A stretch of 64,000 nucleotides of DNA, taken from NCBI GenBank assembly GCA_023362775.1, contig JALMGJ010000004.1, forward strand, positions 55,221,298 through 55,285,297, read 5' to 3'. The position numbers and the translations under genes were made by a program. A model generated the notes under the pieces. That model was not told the DNA's origin and ran no database searches. It worked only from the letters and a program-made list of their open reading frames with translations. Below are positions 37,840 to 48,405 of the stretch, piece by piece. This stretch comes from Charina bottae (lineage: Eukaryota > Chordata > Lepidosauria > Squamata > Charinaidae). The number at the start of each line of letters is the position of its first letter. Position 1 is the first letter of the stretch.

Positions 37840-39158
37840 AAAGCCATAATGCAGTACAAAGAAGAATACCAATAGACTGACTGCATTCTCACAACACTTC
37901 TGAACCAAAAACTAGCCAACTGTATATAGTTAATTAAATATGTTGTGCAACCCAGGAAATTGGGTTAAATGGATTGTGCCACCAATATTCTTCCTAGACT
38001 GAATTAACAATCTTGTGTACATTAGCCTGTATGTTATCTTCATTTGTTTATCCTCACAACAGTGATTACATTCTAATCTCAAAGCATTTGTAACTTTTCA
38101 CTATCAAATTACAGTTCACCGGATTCTCTTGTAGGAGAGTTGTGAGTATTTAAAACTAGTCTAGACATACAGTATAATACAGATATACTTAGTGGCTATA
38201 CTTGTGATTGGTTCAGGAGAAATAAAGATAAGAACAAGTGACCACAACTGATACAATCCTATGAGACAGGTAGATAAATACTGTATAGCATCATTATAGG
38301 TTTTAGTACTTTGGAAAGCAAAACAAATTAAAAATAATGAGGTTCAGAAGTCGGAGGAGAAAGTCACTTCTTCAAACAGTTTATAATTTTGGCAATGAAC
38401 ACATTGAAAGAGCTCACCTGAAATTTTGAGTGAAAAGACCAGAATGTAAAGGCAGCATACAATTGGTGTGAGCAAACAGTTTTATTGTGCATATACTGTA
38501 GTTTTCATTGGGGAAGAATTCATCTCTCAGCATGAATTTTATTTAATCTGAATAAATACCTCTTCAAATGCCCTACTTTTGTGTCTCTCAAATGCATGGC
38601 CCTACTTCTGAAAGGGGAAAGAACATTAATGAAAATATCATAATCTCTTTTTTATTATTTCAGTGAAATAAAATCCTGGTGACTTTTATTACCCCAAATT
38701 GAAGTCTATTCCATATAAATCACAAAACTGCTTAGATTTTATGATTTATTGGTCTTATCCAAAAACTTTATAATTCTTGCCCCCCATGGAAGGAAAAACT
38801 TAATTCCAAATGGCATAGATAAATTTAATTTGTGAAGATCTGTCTATACTTTTAGTAACATAGCACATTCACAGCTAGATTTTTGATCCAAGATTGCAGA
38901 TCAGTTCTAAATTCTGTGGTAGTAATAAAACAGCCATACCCACTAACCCACCCCCATTATTTGTGTGTCAAATTCACAGCTAAAGTAGAAGACACAAGTA
39001 CCTCTATATGCATTTACATAGGCTTGGTTCACACAACATAAACCATATCTTTGGTTTAGTGTGTCAAAAGAATTGAGCCTCTGTTTTATAAGTCATGGTT
39101 TATGATTTAGGCACTGTGGGCTTTAAAATAAGCCAACAGAGTATATTGTTTTCTATTT
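37840..39158. other. Intergenic, no recognised element
   Basis: AT-rich DNA; nothing recognised. Confidence 0.5.
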
Positions 39159-39166
39159 CTTTAGTA

Positions 39167-39410
39167 CAGTGCTTTCCAAAGTGCAGCCGTTGGCGACACA
39201 CCAATGGTGGCAGCGGGGGCGCCCGGGGGCGCGCGTGGCGGGGGCGGTGTGCACAGCGGCGGCGGCCTCAGTAAAACGCGGAAGCGCTGATGGTGCACTG
39301 CTGCCGCCGCCACCATGCACACTGCCGCCGCTGCGCGCCGCCGCGAATGGCCCCGTGCCGCAGCTTCACGACACACTAAAGTGTCGTGACACACAGTTTG
39401 GAAAGCTATG
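39167..39410. mobile_element. hAT-type MITE, TTTCCAAA family, copy 2, CpG-rich core
   Basis: 244 bp with ends CAGTGCTTTCCAAA / TTTGGAAAGCTATG and a perfect 8-bp duplication CTTTAGTA (39159-39166, 39411-39418). The core is a run of GCGGCGG/CCGCCGC-like sequence, in sharp contrast to the AT-rich flanks. Confidence 0.92.
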
Positions 39411-39418
39411 CTTTAGTA

Positions 39419-40211
39419 GCTACAAAATATAGACACAACTTTTACTAGCTTTTAAATGCTGTAATTGGGGCGGGGGGACTTTCCCTGAAGAAATTTGATT
39501 GTTCTGGTCTCTCCAGCAGCCAAAGCAGAAGTGGTCACAGAGACTCATGTCCAAAAGAGAGGAGAAGCCCTGCAGCAGGCCAAGTGGAGCCCTCAGGTTG
39601 CTGATCTCCTTTAGGCTGCTCCTCCACACAATACAGAATTTTTGCATGGGGGCTTTAATGCATTTTCTAATGGAAGACATAACTTTCTTGCCAGGTCACT
39701 TTGATCTGTCCTTAATAGCCCTAAAGAGTGTGTGGATGAGCCCTTAATTATGGAAGTGGAAGTAGGAGGAATATTGGAGGAAAGTGACTATGTAATGCAG
39801 GAGTTTTTGATTTTAAGATAAATTAATACAAACATGTATCTTAGTTCTAACAAGAGGATTTAATAATCTCAGAGCAATGAAGAGTACAATCCCATGGCAG
39901 TAGAAGCTAATGAGAAAAGGAGCACAGAATGGGAGTTCCTAAAGAAGAAAATATTAAAGTTGCAAACAATTCCTGTGAGAAGAAAAAATGGAGGGTAGCA
40001 GTATTAGCCAATGTGGCTGTGCAAAACTCTTGAAGATCTGAAAAGGGGAAAGGAGCACCACACTGCAAAGTAAGCATTTGTAGACCAATGGCCCAGAGTT
40101 ATATAACTAGGGACAGGAAAGTGAAACCTCAGAATGACTTCAGGCTAGCAAAGGATGCTGAAAGTAACAAAGGGCTTCCTTTGACAATGTTCAAAATAAA
40201 ATGAAAGGAGC
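39419..40211. other. Intergenic, no recognised element
   Basis: No coding or repeat family match recognised. Confidence 0.45.
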
Positions 40212-40224
40212 TATTTAGTTCCTA

Positions 40225-40506
40225 AAAAGGTAAAGGTTACCCCCGCACATTTGTGCAGTCATGTCCGACTCTAGGGGTTGGTGCTCATCTCCGTTTGTTA
40301 GCCGAAGAGCCAGCGTTGTCCAAAGACGCTTCCATGGTCATGTGGCCGCATGACGCGCGTGAAACGCTGTTACTTGCTAGATTGGCAAGAGCTGGAGCTA
40401 GTGCGGGAGCTCACTCCGTCACGCAGGGCTAGGGATTCGAACCTCCGAACTTGCGATCTTCCAATCGACAAGCCTGGCATCTTACCCACCGAGCCACCAC
40501 GCCCCA
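40225..40506 (-). mobile_element. Sauria-type SINE, copy E, internal deletion
   Basis: Same family with a perfect 13-bp target duplication TATTTAGTTCCTA (40212-40224, 40507-40519). About 55-60 bp present in other copies (the part with GAAGTGGTACCTATTCATC) is missing near 40372. Confidence 0.92.
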
Positions 40507-40634
40507 TATTTAGTTCCTAATTGGGTTTTAAAAAAATTATGTGTGCCATTAAGCACAATGAAAAGGGGCAGGACTGAAGCTTGAAATTCATAGAAACTGG
40601 CAATATCACTTTAATTGAAGCCCAAGCCCAAATG

Positions 40635-40760
40635 CAGTGTTTTTCAACCTTGGCAACTTTAAGATGTGTGGACTTCAACTCCCAGAATTCCAAGGCTGGC
40701 TGGGGAATTCTGGGAGTGGAAGTCCACACATCTTAAAGTTGCCAAGGTTGAGAAACACTG
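40635..40760. mobile_element. Palindromic hAT-type MITE, copy 2
   Basis: 126 bp, two near-complementary arms with ends CAGTGTTTTTCAACC / GGTTGAGAAACACTG and a perfect 8-bp duplication CCCAAATG (40627-40634, 40761-40768). Slightly shorter and more diverged arms than copy 1. Confidence 0.93.
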
Positions 40761-41047
40761 CCCAAATGAATTTCATCCTTGGATACTGAAGGAAGTAATT
40801 TATGCTCTGGCTCAACTCTTACATATTGGCTTTGGGAAATCCTAGAGAACTGGTGAACTGCCAAATAAATGGCAGACAGCAAATTTATTTATTTATTGTT
40901 TGATTTATATCACCGCCCATCTCCCCCCACAAGGGGACTCTGGGCGGTTTACAACAAAATTGATTAATTAAAAACATATAAAATACAATATATTATTCCA
41001 ATTTAATTAGATATAAATATATAAAATCCAAGAGGTTATGTTATTGT

Positions 41048-43526
41048 TTAAGGAACTCTATGGTGCCAACCACCTCCAAGAGGAGCTATTACCCCCCCCC
41101 CATCCCAGGCGAGGTGGCAGAGCCAGGTCTTCAATTGCTTTCGGAAGGTCAGGAGTGTGGGGGCCTGCCTCACCTCCAGGGGGAGAATGTTCCAAAGGGC
41201 GGGTGCCACTGCCGAGAAGGCTCGCCTCCTGGACCCCGTCAGATGGAATTCTTTTATAGACGGGATCCGTAGCAAGCCCTCTCTGGATAACCGGGTGGGG
41301 CAGGTCGACGTTCTGGGGATGAGGCGGTTCCTTAGGTAACCTGGTCCTATGCCATGTAGGGCTTTAAAGGTAACAACCAACACCTTGAATTGCACCCGGA
41401 AGCAAACTGGTAACCAGTGCAGCTCACGCAGCAGAGGTGTCACATGTGCCGATCTTGAGGCACCCATAACTGCACACGCAGCTGCATTCTGGACCAGCTG
41501 AAGCTTCCGGATACTCTTCAAGGGTAGCCCCATGTAGAGCGCATTGCAATAGTCTATGTGAGAGATGACCAGGGCATGAGTGACTGTACGGAGGGCATCT
41601 CGGTCCAGGAAAGGGCGTAGCTGGCGTACAACTCGAAGTTGCATAAACGCCCTTCTGGCCACGGCTGCCACCTGCTCATCGAGCAGGAGCCGTGAGTCCA
41701 GAAGGACCCCCAGGTTCCGCACCAAGTCCGAACGGGGTAGTGCCACCCCATCCAGATCTAAAGATAACAACTCTCTGGATCCCGAGGCGCCATCAATCCA
41801 CAGCCACTCTGTCTTACCAGGGTTCAGCTGAAGCCTGTTGTTCCCCATCCAGACCCCCACAGCCTTCAGACACTGAGAAAGGGCAGCCACTGCATCACTT
41901 AACTCACCCGGGATGGAGATATACAATTGAGTATCATCAGCATATTGATGATACCTCATCCCGTGTTGGCGGATGATCTCACCCAGTGGTTTCATGTAGA
42001 TATTAAACAGGAGAGGGGAGAGAACCGAGCCCTGCGGCACCCCACAAAGTAGGGGCCGAGGGTAGGACCTCTCATATCCTATAACCACCGATTGGGACCA
42101 ATCCCGGAGGAAGGAGGCGAACCAGCGCAAGACTACGCCGCCCACCCCCAACTCTCCGAGCCGCCCCAAAAGGATACCATGGTCAATGGTATCGAAAGCT
42201 GCTGAGAGGTCAAGAAGAGCCAGGATGGACGCACTGCCTCCATCCCGCTCCCGCCAGAGATCATCTGTAAGTGCGACCAATGCAGTTTCCACACCATATC
42301 CCGGCCTGAACCCTGACTGGAAGGGGTCTAGATAATCCGTATCATCCAGAATTCTCTGGAGCTGTAATGCCACCACTTTCTCAACCACCTTCCCCAAAAA
42401 GGGGAGGTGGGAGACAGGACGAAAATTGTCCAACACTGTAGGGTCCAGCGATGGCTTCTTGAGGAGGGGGTGCACCAGCGCCTCCTTAAAAGCAGCCGGA
42501 AACACACCCTCTCCCAAGGACGTAACAACCATCGCATGGACCCAGCCACATGTCACCTCCCTGGCTGCTTTCACAAGCCAGGAGGGGCATGGGTCAAGAT
42601 GGCACGTGGTGGCTCTTACAGTCCGGAGTATCCTGTCCACTTCCTCAGGCCCAACAGGATCAAACCGTTCCCAGATAACCGGGCAAAGACATTCCCTCGG
42701 CATCTCCCCAGACCATGCATCATGCCTGGAGTCCAGCTTAGAGCGAATCCGAGCAATTTTATCCATCAGATGCTCTGAAAATTCCTCCGCACGGCCCTGA
42801 AGGTGGGTCACTGGGCCCACCTTACCTAGGAGAGATCAAGTAATCCCGAACAGGGCCGTCGGGCGGCATTCTGCGGACGCAATAAGAGTGGAGAAATATT
42901 GACATTTCGCCACTCTTACCGCCACAAGGTAGGCCTTAACTGCGGCTCTAGCTTGTGTTCGGTCGGATTCGGTCTTTGTTTTTCTCCAGCGGCGCTCTAG
43001 ACGTCTCTTAACCCTCTTCAGAACCCTTAATCCCTCCGTGAACCACGGGGAATATCGGGTTGGATGGGCCAAGAGAGGCCGCACAGGCGCGATCCTGTCC
43101 AAGGCCCCAGCCGCTTCCTTATTCCAGGCTACGGCCAGGACCTCCGCTGGACCGTGCAGTAGATCCTCGGGAATAACCCCCAGCTCCCTCTGAAACCCAA
43201 TTGGGTCCATCAGTCGCCGGGGGCGGACCAATTGAATGGGTCCAACCTCCCTGCGGAGTGGGGCAGCATATGAGAATCTCAGGGCCACCAGGGCATGATC
43301 TGACCATGAAAAAGGGGAAAGATGTAACTCTCCCCCCAGATCATCTTGCCACTGCTCTGACAAGAAAACCAAGTCCGGGGTGAGGCCACTGTCTCGAGTC
43401 GGGTCCCGAATAATCTGGACCAGGCCCATGGCTGCCATGGTAGCCATGAACTCCCGAGCTGCCTCCGAGGCACGTCCCAGAGACGGCAGATTGAAATCCC
43501 CCAGAACCATAAGTCTGGGGAATTCC
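41048..43526 (-). pseudogene. L2 ORF2: endonuclease C-part plus reverse transcriptase, one in-frame TGA
   Basis: The frame is continuous from 43526 to 41048 apart from a TGA at 42838-42836. Upstream of it lies the apurinic-type endonuclease (LMVLGDFNLPSLG at about 43505, WSDHALVALRF at about 43300). Downstream, counting from 42820, the RT has LDLSAAFDTIDH at 203-214, GVPQGSVLSPLLFNIYM at 260-276 and YADDTQLY at 293-300, then the L2 C-terminal domain ending in KTWLCHLAW. These motifs and the PLGEIIRQHG stretch fit the L2 clade better than CR1. One nonsense mutation makes it unlikely to be active, though it is otherwise well preserved. Confidence 0.9.
43511..43526. repeat. Left target-site duplication of the L1
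   Basis: The 16-bp AAGTCTGGGGAATTCC is repeated exactly at 48126-48141, the other side of the L1. Removing the L1 and one copy restores the L2 frame. Confidence 0.97.
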
Positions 43527-43528
43527 CA

Positions 43529-44080
43529 GAACAAGTAGATGAAAATGTGAGAGAAAGGATGACTTTTGAATTAGCTAAATTTTTGGAGACAAGAGAACAA
43601 GATTTAGATTTGGAGATAGACAAGATATTCAGAGTAAACTCACGTTATGCTAAGGAAAGAAAAGTCCCTAGAGACATATTGATATATTTCGTAAGAAAAG
43701 TGACAAAAGAGCAAATCTTAAGGAAGCATTATAATACTAGATTAAATATAGAAGGGAAGGAAATAATTGTATTAAAAGAAATTCCCTTGAGAATAATTAG
43801 GAAAAGAAAAGACTATTCTTTCCTTACAGACAAATTAAGGCAACATAGTATTTCATTCAGATGGGAAAAATTGGAAGGCGTATCGTTTGAGTTTAAAGGA
43901 CAGAGATTCAAAATAACTTCCATTTTAAAAGCAAAAGCTTTTTTAGAGAAATACAAGAAAGAAATGGGTTTACCAGAAGGAGAATTGACAAAAGGAGGAG
44001 AAACATCGAAAGACAAAGAGAAGACTGAAGATCTATCTGAGAAAGGAGCTACAGGTGTGGACTTAACAAAGGGATTTTAA
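43529..44080 (+). CDS. L1 ORF1p, C-terminal part (5' truncated)
   Basis: The frame is open from the L1 junction to a stop at 44078-44080, about 183 codons. It reads EQVDENVRERMTFELAKFLE and onward, with the RRM-like region (PRDILIYFVRKVTKEQILRK) and the C-terminal domain (IKVLKEIPL-type segment, FRWEKLEGVSFEFKGQRFKI, AKAFLEKY) typical of L1 ORF1 RNA-binding proteins. The N-terminal coiled coil is missing because of the 5' truncation. The end is Lys/Glu-rich. There is no native start codon, so this is not expected to be translated as such. ORF2 follows after 14 nt. Confidence 0.88.
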   Translation, partial: EQVDENVRERMTFELAKFLETREQDLDLEIDKIFRVNSRYAKERKVPRDILIYFVRKVTKEQILRKHYNTRLNIEGKEIIVLKEIPLRIIRKRKDYSFLTDKLRQHSISFRWEKLEGVSFEFKGQRFKITSILKAKAFLEKYKKEMGLPEGELTKGGETSKDKEKTEDLSEKGATGVDLTKGF

Positions 44081-44094
44081 AGAATAAAACACCA

Positions 44095-47000
44095 ATGGAA
44101 CTTAAATATCTGACATGGAATATTAATGGAGCCAATGCTCCACAAAAAAGAAGAAAGATATTTCATTTTTTGAAAAAACAGAAATTGGACATAAGTTGTT
44201 TACAAGAGACTCATATTTGTAAAAAAGATACTAAATATTTGATTCAAAAACAGCTTGGAGAAGAATTTATTTCGGCTGGATATAAAAAAACTAAAGGGGT
44301 AGTCTTATATGTACAACCAAAGTTAAACCCAAAATTGATATTAGCTGATGAAGAGGGTCGATACATTGTAGTAGAAATTAACATACAAGGAACTAAAACA
44401 CTGATAGTTGGACTTTATGCACCGAATATGGATAAAGGAGTATTTTATAAAAACCTGATGGATAAACTTTTGGACTTAACTTATGACAATTGGTGTTTCA
44501 TGGGGGATTGGAATGGGGTAATTTACCCCAGATTGGATAGACAGTCACAAAAAGAAGTGAAGCAAACACAGGGAAAATTGCCACAAACATTTTTCGACTT
44601 GAAAGAGATGTTGGATTTACAAGACATTTGGAGATGTATGAATGGGACTTCCAGAGAATTTACATATTATTCAGAGAGATTTAAATCACATTCTAGAATA
44701 GATATGATTTTGATATCTAAAAATTTGATGATGGATATTAACAAAGTTGATATATTACCTAAGACTTTATCAGATCATAATCCAGTAATGTTGACTCTTA
44801 AAGGGAAACGGAATGTATTTAGATGGAGATTGAATGAGTCACTACTACGGAATAATGATGTAGTTGATGTATGCAAAAAAAAATTAAGAGAATATTTTCA
44901 ATTTAATTTGAATAAAGGGACTAATATTCAAACTGTATGGGAAGCCAGTAAAGCATATATGAGGGGTTATTTTATTCAATACAATGCTCAAATGAGGAAG
45001 AAAAAACAAAAAAGAATTCAATTGATTTTAGATGAAATTAAAAGTAAAGAGTTAGATTTGAGAGATAAACCAATGGATGACACTTTGCTCACTCAAATTA
45101 AATTTCTACAAAAGCAAATATCAATGATATTAACTCAAGAGATAGAGACTCAAATGAAATTTACAAAACAAAAATATTTTGAATATGCAAATAAACCAGG
45201 TAGATGGCTGGCTTATAAATTGAGGAAACAAAGACAAAAGAATTTGATTACTAATATTCAACATGAAGGAAAAACTCTGGTGAATAATATGGACATTCAA
45301 AAAACCTTTCATGACTATTATTCTAAATTATATAAAAAACAAGATGTCAACTTGGATGAGATTGAAGAATATTTGAATAAACAAAAACTAACTGTTCTTA
45401 ATGACCAACAAAGATTGATATTAAATAATGTTATAACAAAAGAATTGATAAAAGCTTTTAAGAAAATTAGTAGTGGAAAAGCTCCTGGACCGGATGGATT
45501 GTCAGCAGCCTACTATAAATGTTTTGAAGAGGATTTATGTCTACCTTTGCAGAAGACTATGAATTCTATTTTGGAAACAGGAATTATGCCTGAAACTTGG
45601 AAAGAAGCACATATAACATTGATACCCAAAGAACAACAGGATTTAACATTAACTAAAAATTACAGACCAATATCTTTATTGAATAATGACTATAAGATAT
45701 TTACAACGATATTAGCAGAAAGAATGAAGAATATACTTAAGGATTTTATTCATCAAGACCAAACTGGTTTTCTACCCAAAAGACAAATTCATGACAATGT
45801 CCGAAACATAGTAGACGTAATTGAATATTTGGATCAACACTATGATAAACAAGCTGCCTTGATATTTATTGATGCTGAAAAAGCCTTTGACAACTTAAAT
45901 TGGCCTTTTATGTTCAAAGTTTTGGAAAATATGAATTTTGGAGGAAATTTTATAAAATGGATTAAATCAATATATACTCCACAATTTGCCAAAATAATTG
46001 TTAATGGAGAATTTAGTAAGCCATGTGAAATACAAAAAGGTACTAGACAAGGTTGTCCATTATCTCCACTTTTGTTTATATTGGTATTAGAGGTTTTACT
46101 TAGAGATATTAGACAAGATGATGGTATCCATGGTATTAAAGTTAAAAAAGAAGTTTATAAACTAAGAGCATTTGCTGACGACCTAGTCATTACTTTGGAG
46201 AATCCACTAGAAGGAATTGAAATATTAATACAGAAACTAAAAGACTTTGGGTCGCTAGCAGGGTTCAAAGTGAATTTACAGAAGACAAAAGTTTTGACCA
46301 AAAATATGGATTACCACCAACAAGAGAAATTGAAAGAAATAACAGGATATTCAATGGAAGAAAAAGTAAAATATTTGGGAGTATATTTAACAACTAAAAA
46401 TGTTAAGTTGTTTAAGAATAATTATATTCCACTTTGGATGGATATTAAAAAAGATTTGGAACATTGGGAAAAACTGCAATTATCATTATTAGGTAGAATT
46501 TCAGCAATTAAAATGAATGTTTTGCCAAGAATTTTATATCTTTTTCAAACACTACCTATATTGGCATCAGAAGAACCTTTTAAACAATGGCAGCGAGATA
46601 TTTCTAAGTTTATTTGGCAAGGGAAAAAACCAAGAGTAAAATATAAAGTCTTGCAAGACTCTAAAGAAAGAGGAGGACTAGGTCTACCGGATTTGAAATT
46701 ATATTATGCTGCTTGTTGCTTGGTTTGGATTAAAGAATGGATAGTTTTGAAAAATGAAAAATTATTGAATTTGGAAGGACATGAATTAAGATATGGATGG
46801 CATGGATATTTGTGGTACGATAAAGTTAAAGTTAATGTGGACTTTAAAAACCATTATATTAGAAGATCCTTGTTAAGAATCTGGAATAAATATAAATTAA
46901 TCTTATGTTATAAAAGACCTTTATGGATTTCTACACAAGAAGCATTCTACAGAACAGAAGTAAGAAATAAAGATAAATGGTTAACCTACAAAGACTTTTT

Positions 47001-47853
47001 AAAGAAAGAACAAGGACAATATATAATTAAATCAATAGAAGAATTGGTATCAGAGGGATACAGTTTTCAATGGCTTTCATATATGCAGCTCGTAGAGAAA
47101 TTTAAATTAGATAAGAAAGACCTTGAATTTGAACAAACCAAATCGGAATTTGAGATACAACTATGTGAGACAGATGATCATCTAATTGCAAAAATGTATA
47201 AATTATTGTTAAAAGGTGAAATGGTAGAGGAACAAGTTAAAGACTGTATGATTAAATGGGCTAAAAATATTGGCCATAATATTCAAATGCAACAATGGGA
47301 AGATATGTGGACCAAAGGGTTAAAATTTACTTTGTGTTATAATTTAAAAGAAAACTTTTATAAGATGATGTACAGATGGTATATGACCCCACAAAAACTT
47401 TCTAAAATGTATGGAAATGTCTCCAACTTATGTTGGAAATGTAAAAAAAAAGAGGGGTCTTTTTACCATATGTGGTGGACATGTGAGACTGCAAAGAAAT
47501 TTTGGACTCAAATACATGCATTGATGCAAAATATATTACAAATTCGAGTTCCATTTAAACCGGAATTTTTCTTATTGGGAATAATTGATGGACAACCTGG
47601 GAAGCAATTTACAAGGATTATGCAATACATGATTACAGCAGCAAGACTTATTTTTGCACAAAATTGGAAAAACCAGATATCGCCTACAATACAAGATTGG
47701 ATGTTAAAATTGATGGATATGGCAGAGAATGATAAACTGACATGTTTATTAAAAGAAAATCCAAATAATTATTTCCTTAAAGAGTGGAAACCATTAACTG
47801 ACTATTTACAAGATGCGGGAGGGGCAAAGCTTATATGGGGATTTGAAGATTAA
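44095..47853 (+). CDS. L1 ORF2p, intact endonuclease and reverse transcriptase (1252 aa)
   Basis: A complete ORF2 without stops or frameshifts. The APE-type endonuclease is N-terminal: WNINGAN at 8-14, QETH with Glu38, a MGDWNG motif, SRIDMIL and SDH at 226-228. The RT follows: GKAPGPDG, NYRPISLLN, QTGFLPKRQIHDN, FIDAEKAFD, GTRQGCPLSPLLF and the catalytic FADD at 693-696. A C-terminal Cys motif of pattern C-X2-C-X8-H-X4-C starts at Cys1113. Length is that of full vertebrate L1 ORF2. The start ATG is 14 nt after ORF1, so translation would normally depend on reinitiation from ORF1. With its promoter lost, expression would need outside transcription, but the enzyme looks catalytically complete. 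Confidence 0.95.
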   Translation: MELKYLTWNINGANAPQKRRKIFHFLKKQKLDISCLQETHICKKDTKYLIQKQLGEEFISAGYKKTKGVVLYVQPKLNPKLILADEEGRYIVVEINIQGTKTLIVGLYAPNMDKGVFYKNLMDKLLDLTYDNWCFMGDWNGVIYPRLDRQSQKEVKQTQGKLPQTFFDLKEMLDLQDIWRCMNGTSREFTYYSERFKSHSRIDMILISKNLMMDINKVDILPKTLSDHNPVMLTLKGKRNVFRWRLNESLLRNNDVVDVCKKKLREYFQFNLNKGTNIQTVWEASKAYMRGYFIQYNAQMRKKKQKRIQLILDEIKSKELDLRDKPMDDTLLTQIKFLQKQISMILTQEIETQMKFTKQKYFEYANKPGRWLAYKLRKQRQKNLITNIQHEGKTLVNNMDIQKTFHDYYSKLYKKQDVNLDEIEEYLNKQKLTVLNDQQRLILNNVITKELIKAFKKISSGKAPGPDGLSAAYYKCFEEDLCLPLQKTMNSILETGIMPETWKEAHITLIPKEQQDLTLTKNYRPISLLNNDYKIFTTILAERMKNILKDFIHQDQTGFLPKRQIHDNVRNIVDVIEYLDQHYDKQAALIFIDAEKAFDNLNWPFMFKVLENMNFGGNFIKWIKSIYTPQFAKIIVNGEFSKPCEIQKGTRQGCPLSPLLFILVLEVLLRDIRQDDGIHGIKVKKEVYKLRAFADDLVITLENPLEGIEILIQKLKDFGSLAGFKVNLQKTKVLTKNMDYHQQEKLKEITGYSMEEKVKYLGVYLTTKNVKLFKNNYIPLWMDIKKDLEHWEKLQLSLLGRISAIKMNVLPRILYLFQTLPILASEEPFKQWQRDISKFIWQGKKPRVKYKVLQDSKERGGLGLPDLKLYYAACCLVWIKEWIVLKNEKLLNLEGHELRYGWHGYLWYDKVKVNVDFKNHYIRRSLLRIWNKYKLILCYKRPLWISTQEAFYRTEVRNKDKWLTYKDFLKKEQGQYIIKSIEELVSEGYSFQWLSYMQLVEKFKLDKKDLEFEQTKSEFEIQLCETDDHLIAKMYKLLLKGEMVEEQVKDCMIKWAKNIGHNIQMQQWEDMWTKGLKFTLCYNLKENFYKMMYRWYMTPQKLSKMYGNVSNLCWKCKKKEGSFYHMWWTCETAKKFWTQIHALMQNILQIRVPFKPEFFLLGIIDGQPGKQFTRIMQYMITAARLIFAQNWKNQISPTIQDWMLKLMDMAENDKLTCLLKENPNNYFLKEWKPLTDYLQDAGGAKLIWGFED

Positions 47854-48125
47854 AATATATATATATTGATGTAATAGACAAGAAATATTCTTTAATATTA
47901 TATATAGACCTAGCATGTAAGATAAAATTTTTTAAAATACCATGACCAGATACAAATCGGAAGTTGACCAAATTCTGTTTCAGCTTTATCTTTTTTTCTT
48001 TTTTCCTTTACTACACTTTTTTATCTTTTCTTTTTTCTTGATTTGTATTTCCATTTTCTTTTCTGTTTCAAACTTTTATCTATGTAAAATTAAAATCTAA
48101 TAAAATTTGTTAAAAAAAAAAAAAA

Positions 48126-48141
48126 AAGTCTGGGGAATTCC
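48126..48141. repeat. Right target-site duplication of the L1
   Basis: Identical to 43511-43526; directly follows the L1 poly(A). Confidence 0.97.
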
Positions 48142-48400
48142 ACCGCCAGCCCCAAAACGGCCTCTAGCAGCTCAGGCAGGGAGGTTGCTACGCAGCAGGG
48201 AGGTTGGTACAGTAGCAACACTCCCAACTGGTCTCGGGAACCCAACTTGAGAAACAGGGTCTCACAACCGGCCACTTGTGGAGCAGCGCCCCTGAAGGCC
48301 ACCATAGATTCTCGGATGACAACTGCCACCCCTCCTCCCCTACCCCGATGTCTCGGCTGGTGCCATACCTGAAATCCGGCCGGGCAGATTAATGTCCCTG
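48142..48400 (-). pseudogene. L2 ORF2, upstream endonuclease piece beyond the L1
   Basis: Reads (minus) QPRHRGRGGGVAVVIRES ... LLEAVLGLAVEFPR and continues, across the L1, into LMVLGDFN. The RGGGVAVVI motif is the typical mid-endonuclease segment of L2/CR1 elements. Frame is open here; the 5' end of the element is truncated around 48400. Confidence 0.85.
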
Positions 48401-48405
48401 TCTTC

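Larger units (their letters stand above)
43527..48125 (+). mobile_element. L1 LINE, 4.6 kb, 5'-truncated in ORF1, ORF2 intact
   Basis: Inserted antisense to the L2. It starts inside ORF1, so the 5' UTR promoter and ORF1 N-terminus are lost. ORF2 is complete, then a pyrimidine-rich 3' UTR, AATAAA at 48099-48104 and a run of A. The perfect 16-bp duplication and lack of any ORF2 lesion suggest a young insertion. Confidence 0.96.
40880..48405 (-). mobile_element. Long L2 LINE split by an L1 insertion
   Basis: The minus-strand L2 begins (5' side) near 48405 within its endonuclease domain and ends at the left with GACTCTGGGCGG ... GATGGGCGGTGATATAA and a (TTTA)n-like tail. Positions 43527-48125 are a nested L1. 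Without the L1 the element is about 2.9 kb and its frame runs from endonuclease to RT C-terminus, broken by a single stop. Confidence 0.93.

Noticed and set aside
42407..42800. Plus-strand frames of 123-124 codons
   Set aside because: Antisense shadows of the L2 RT frame.
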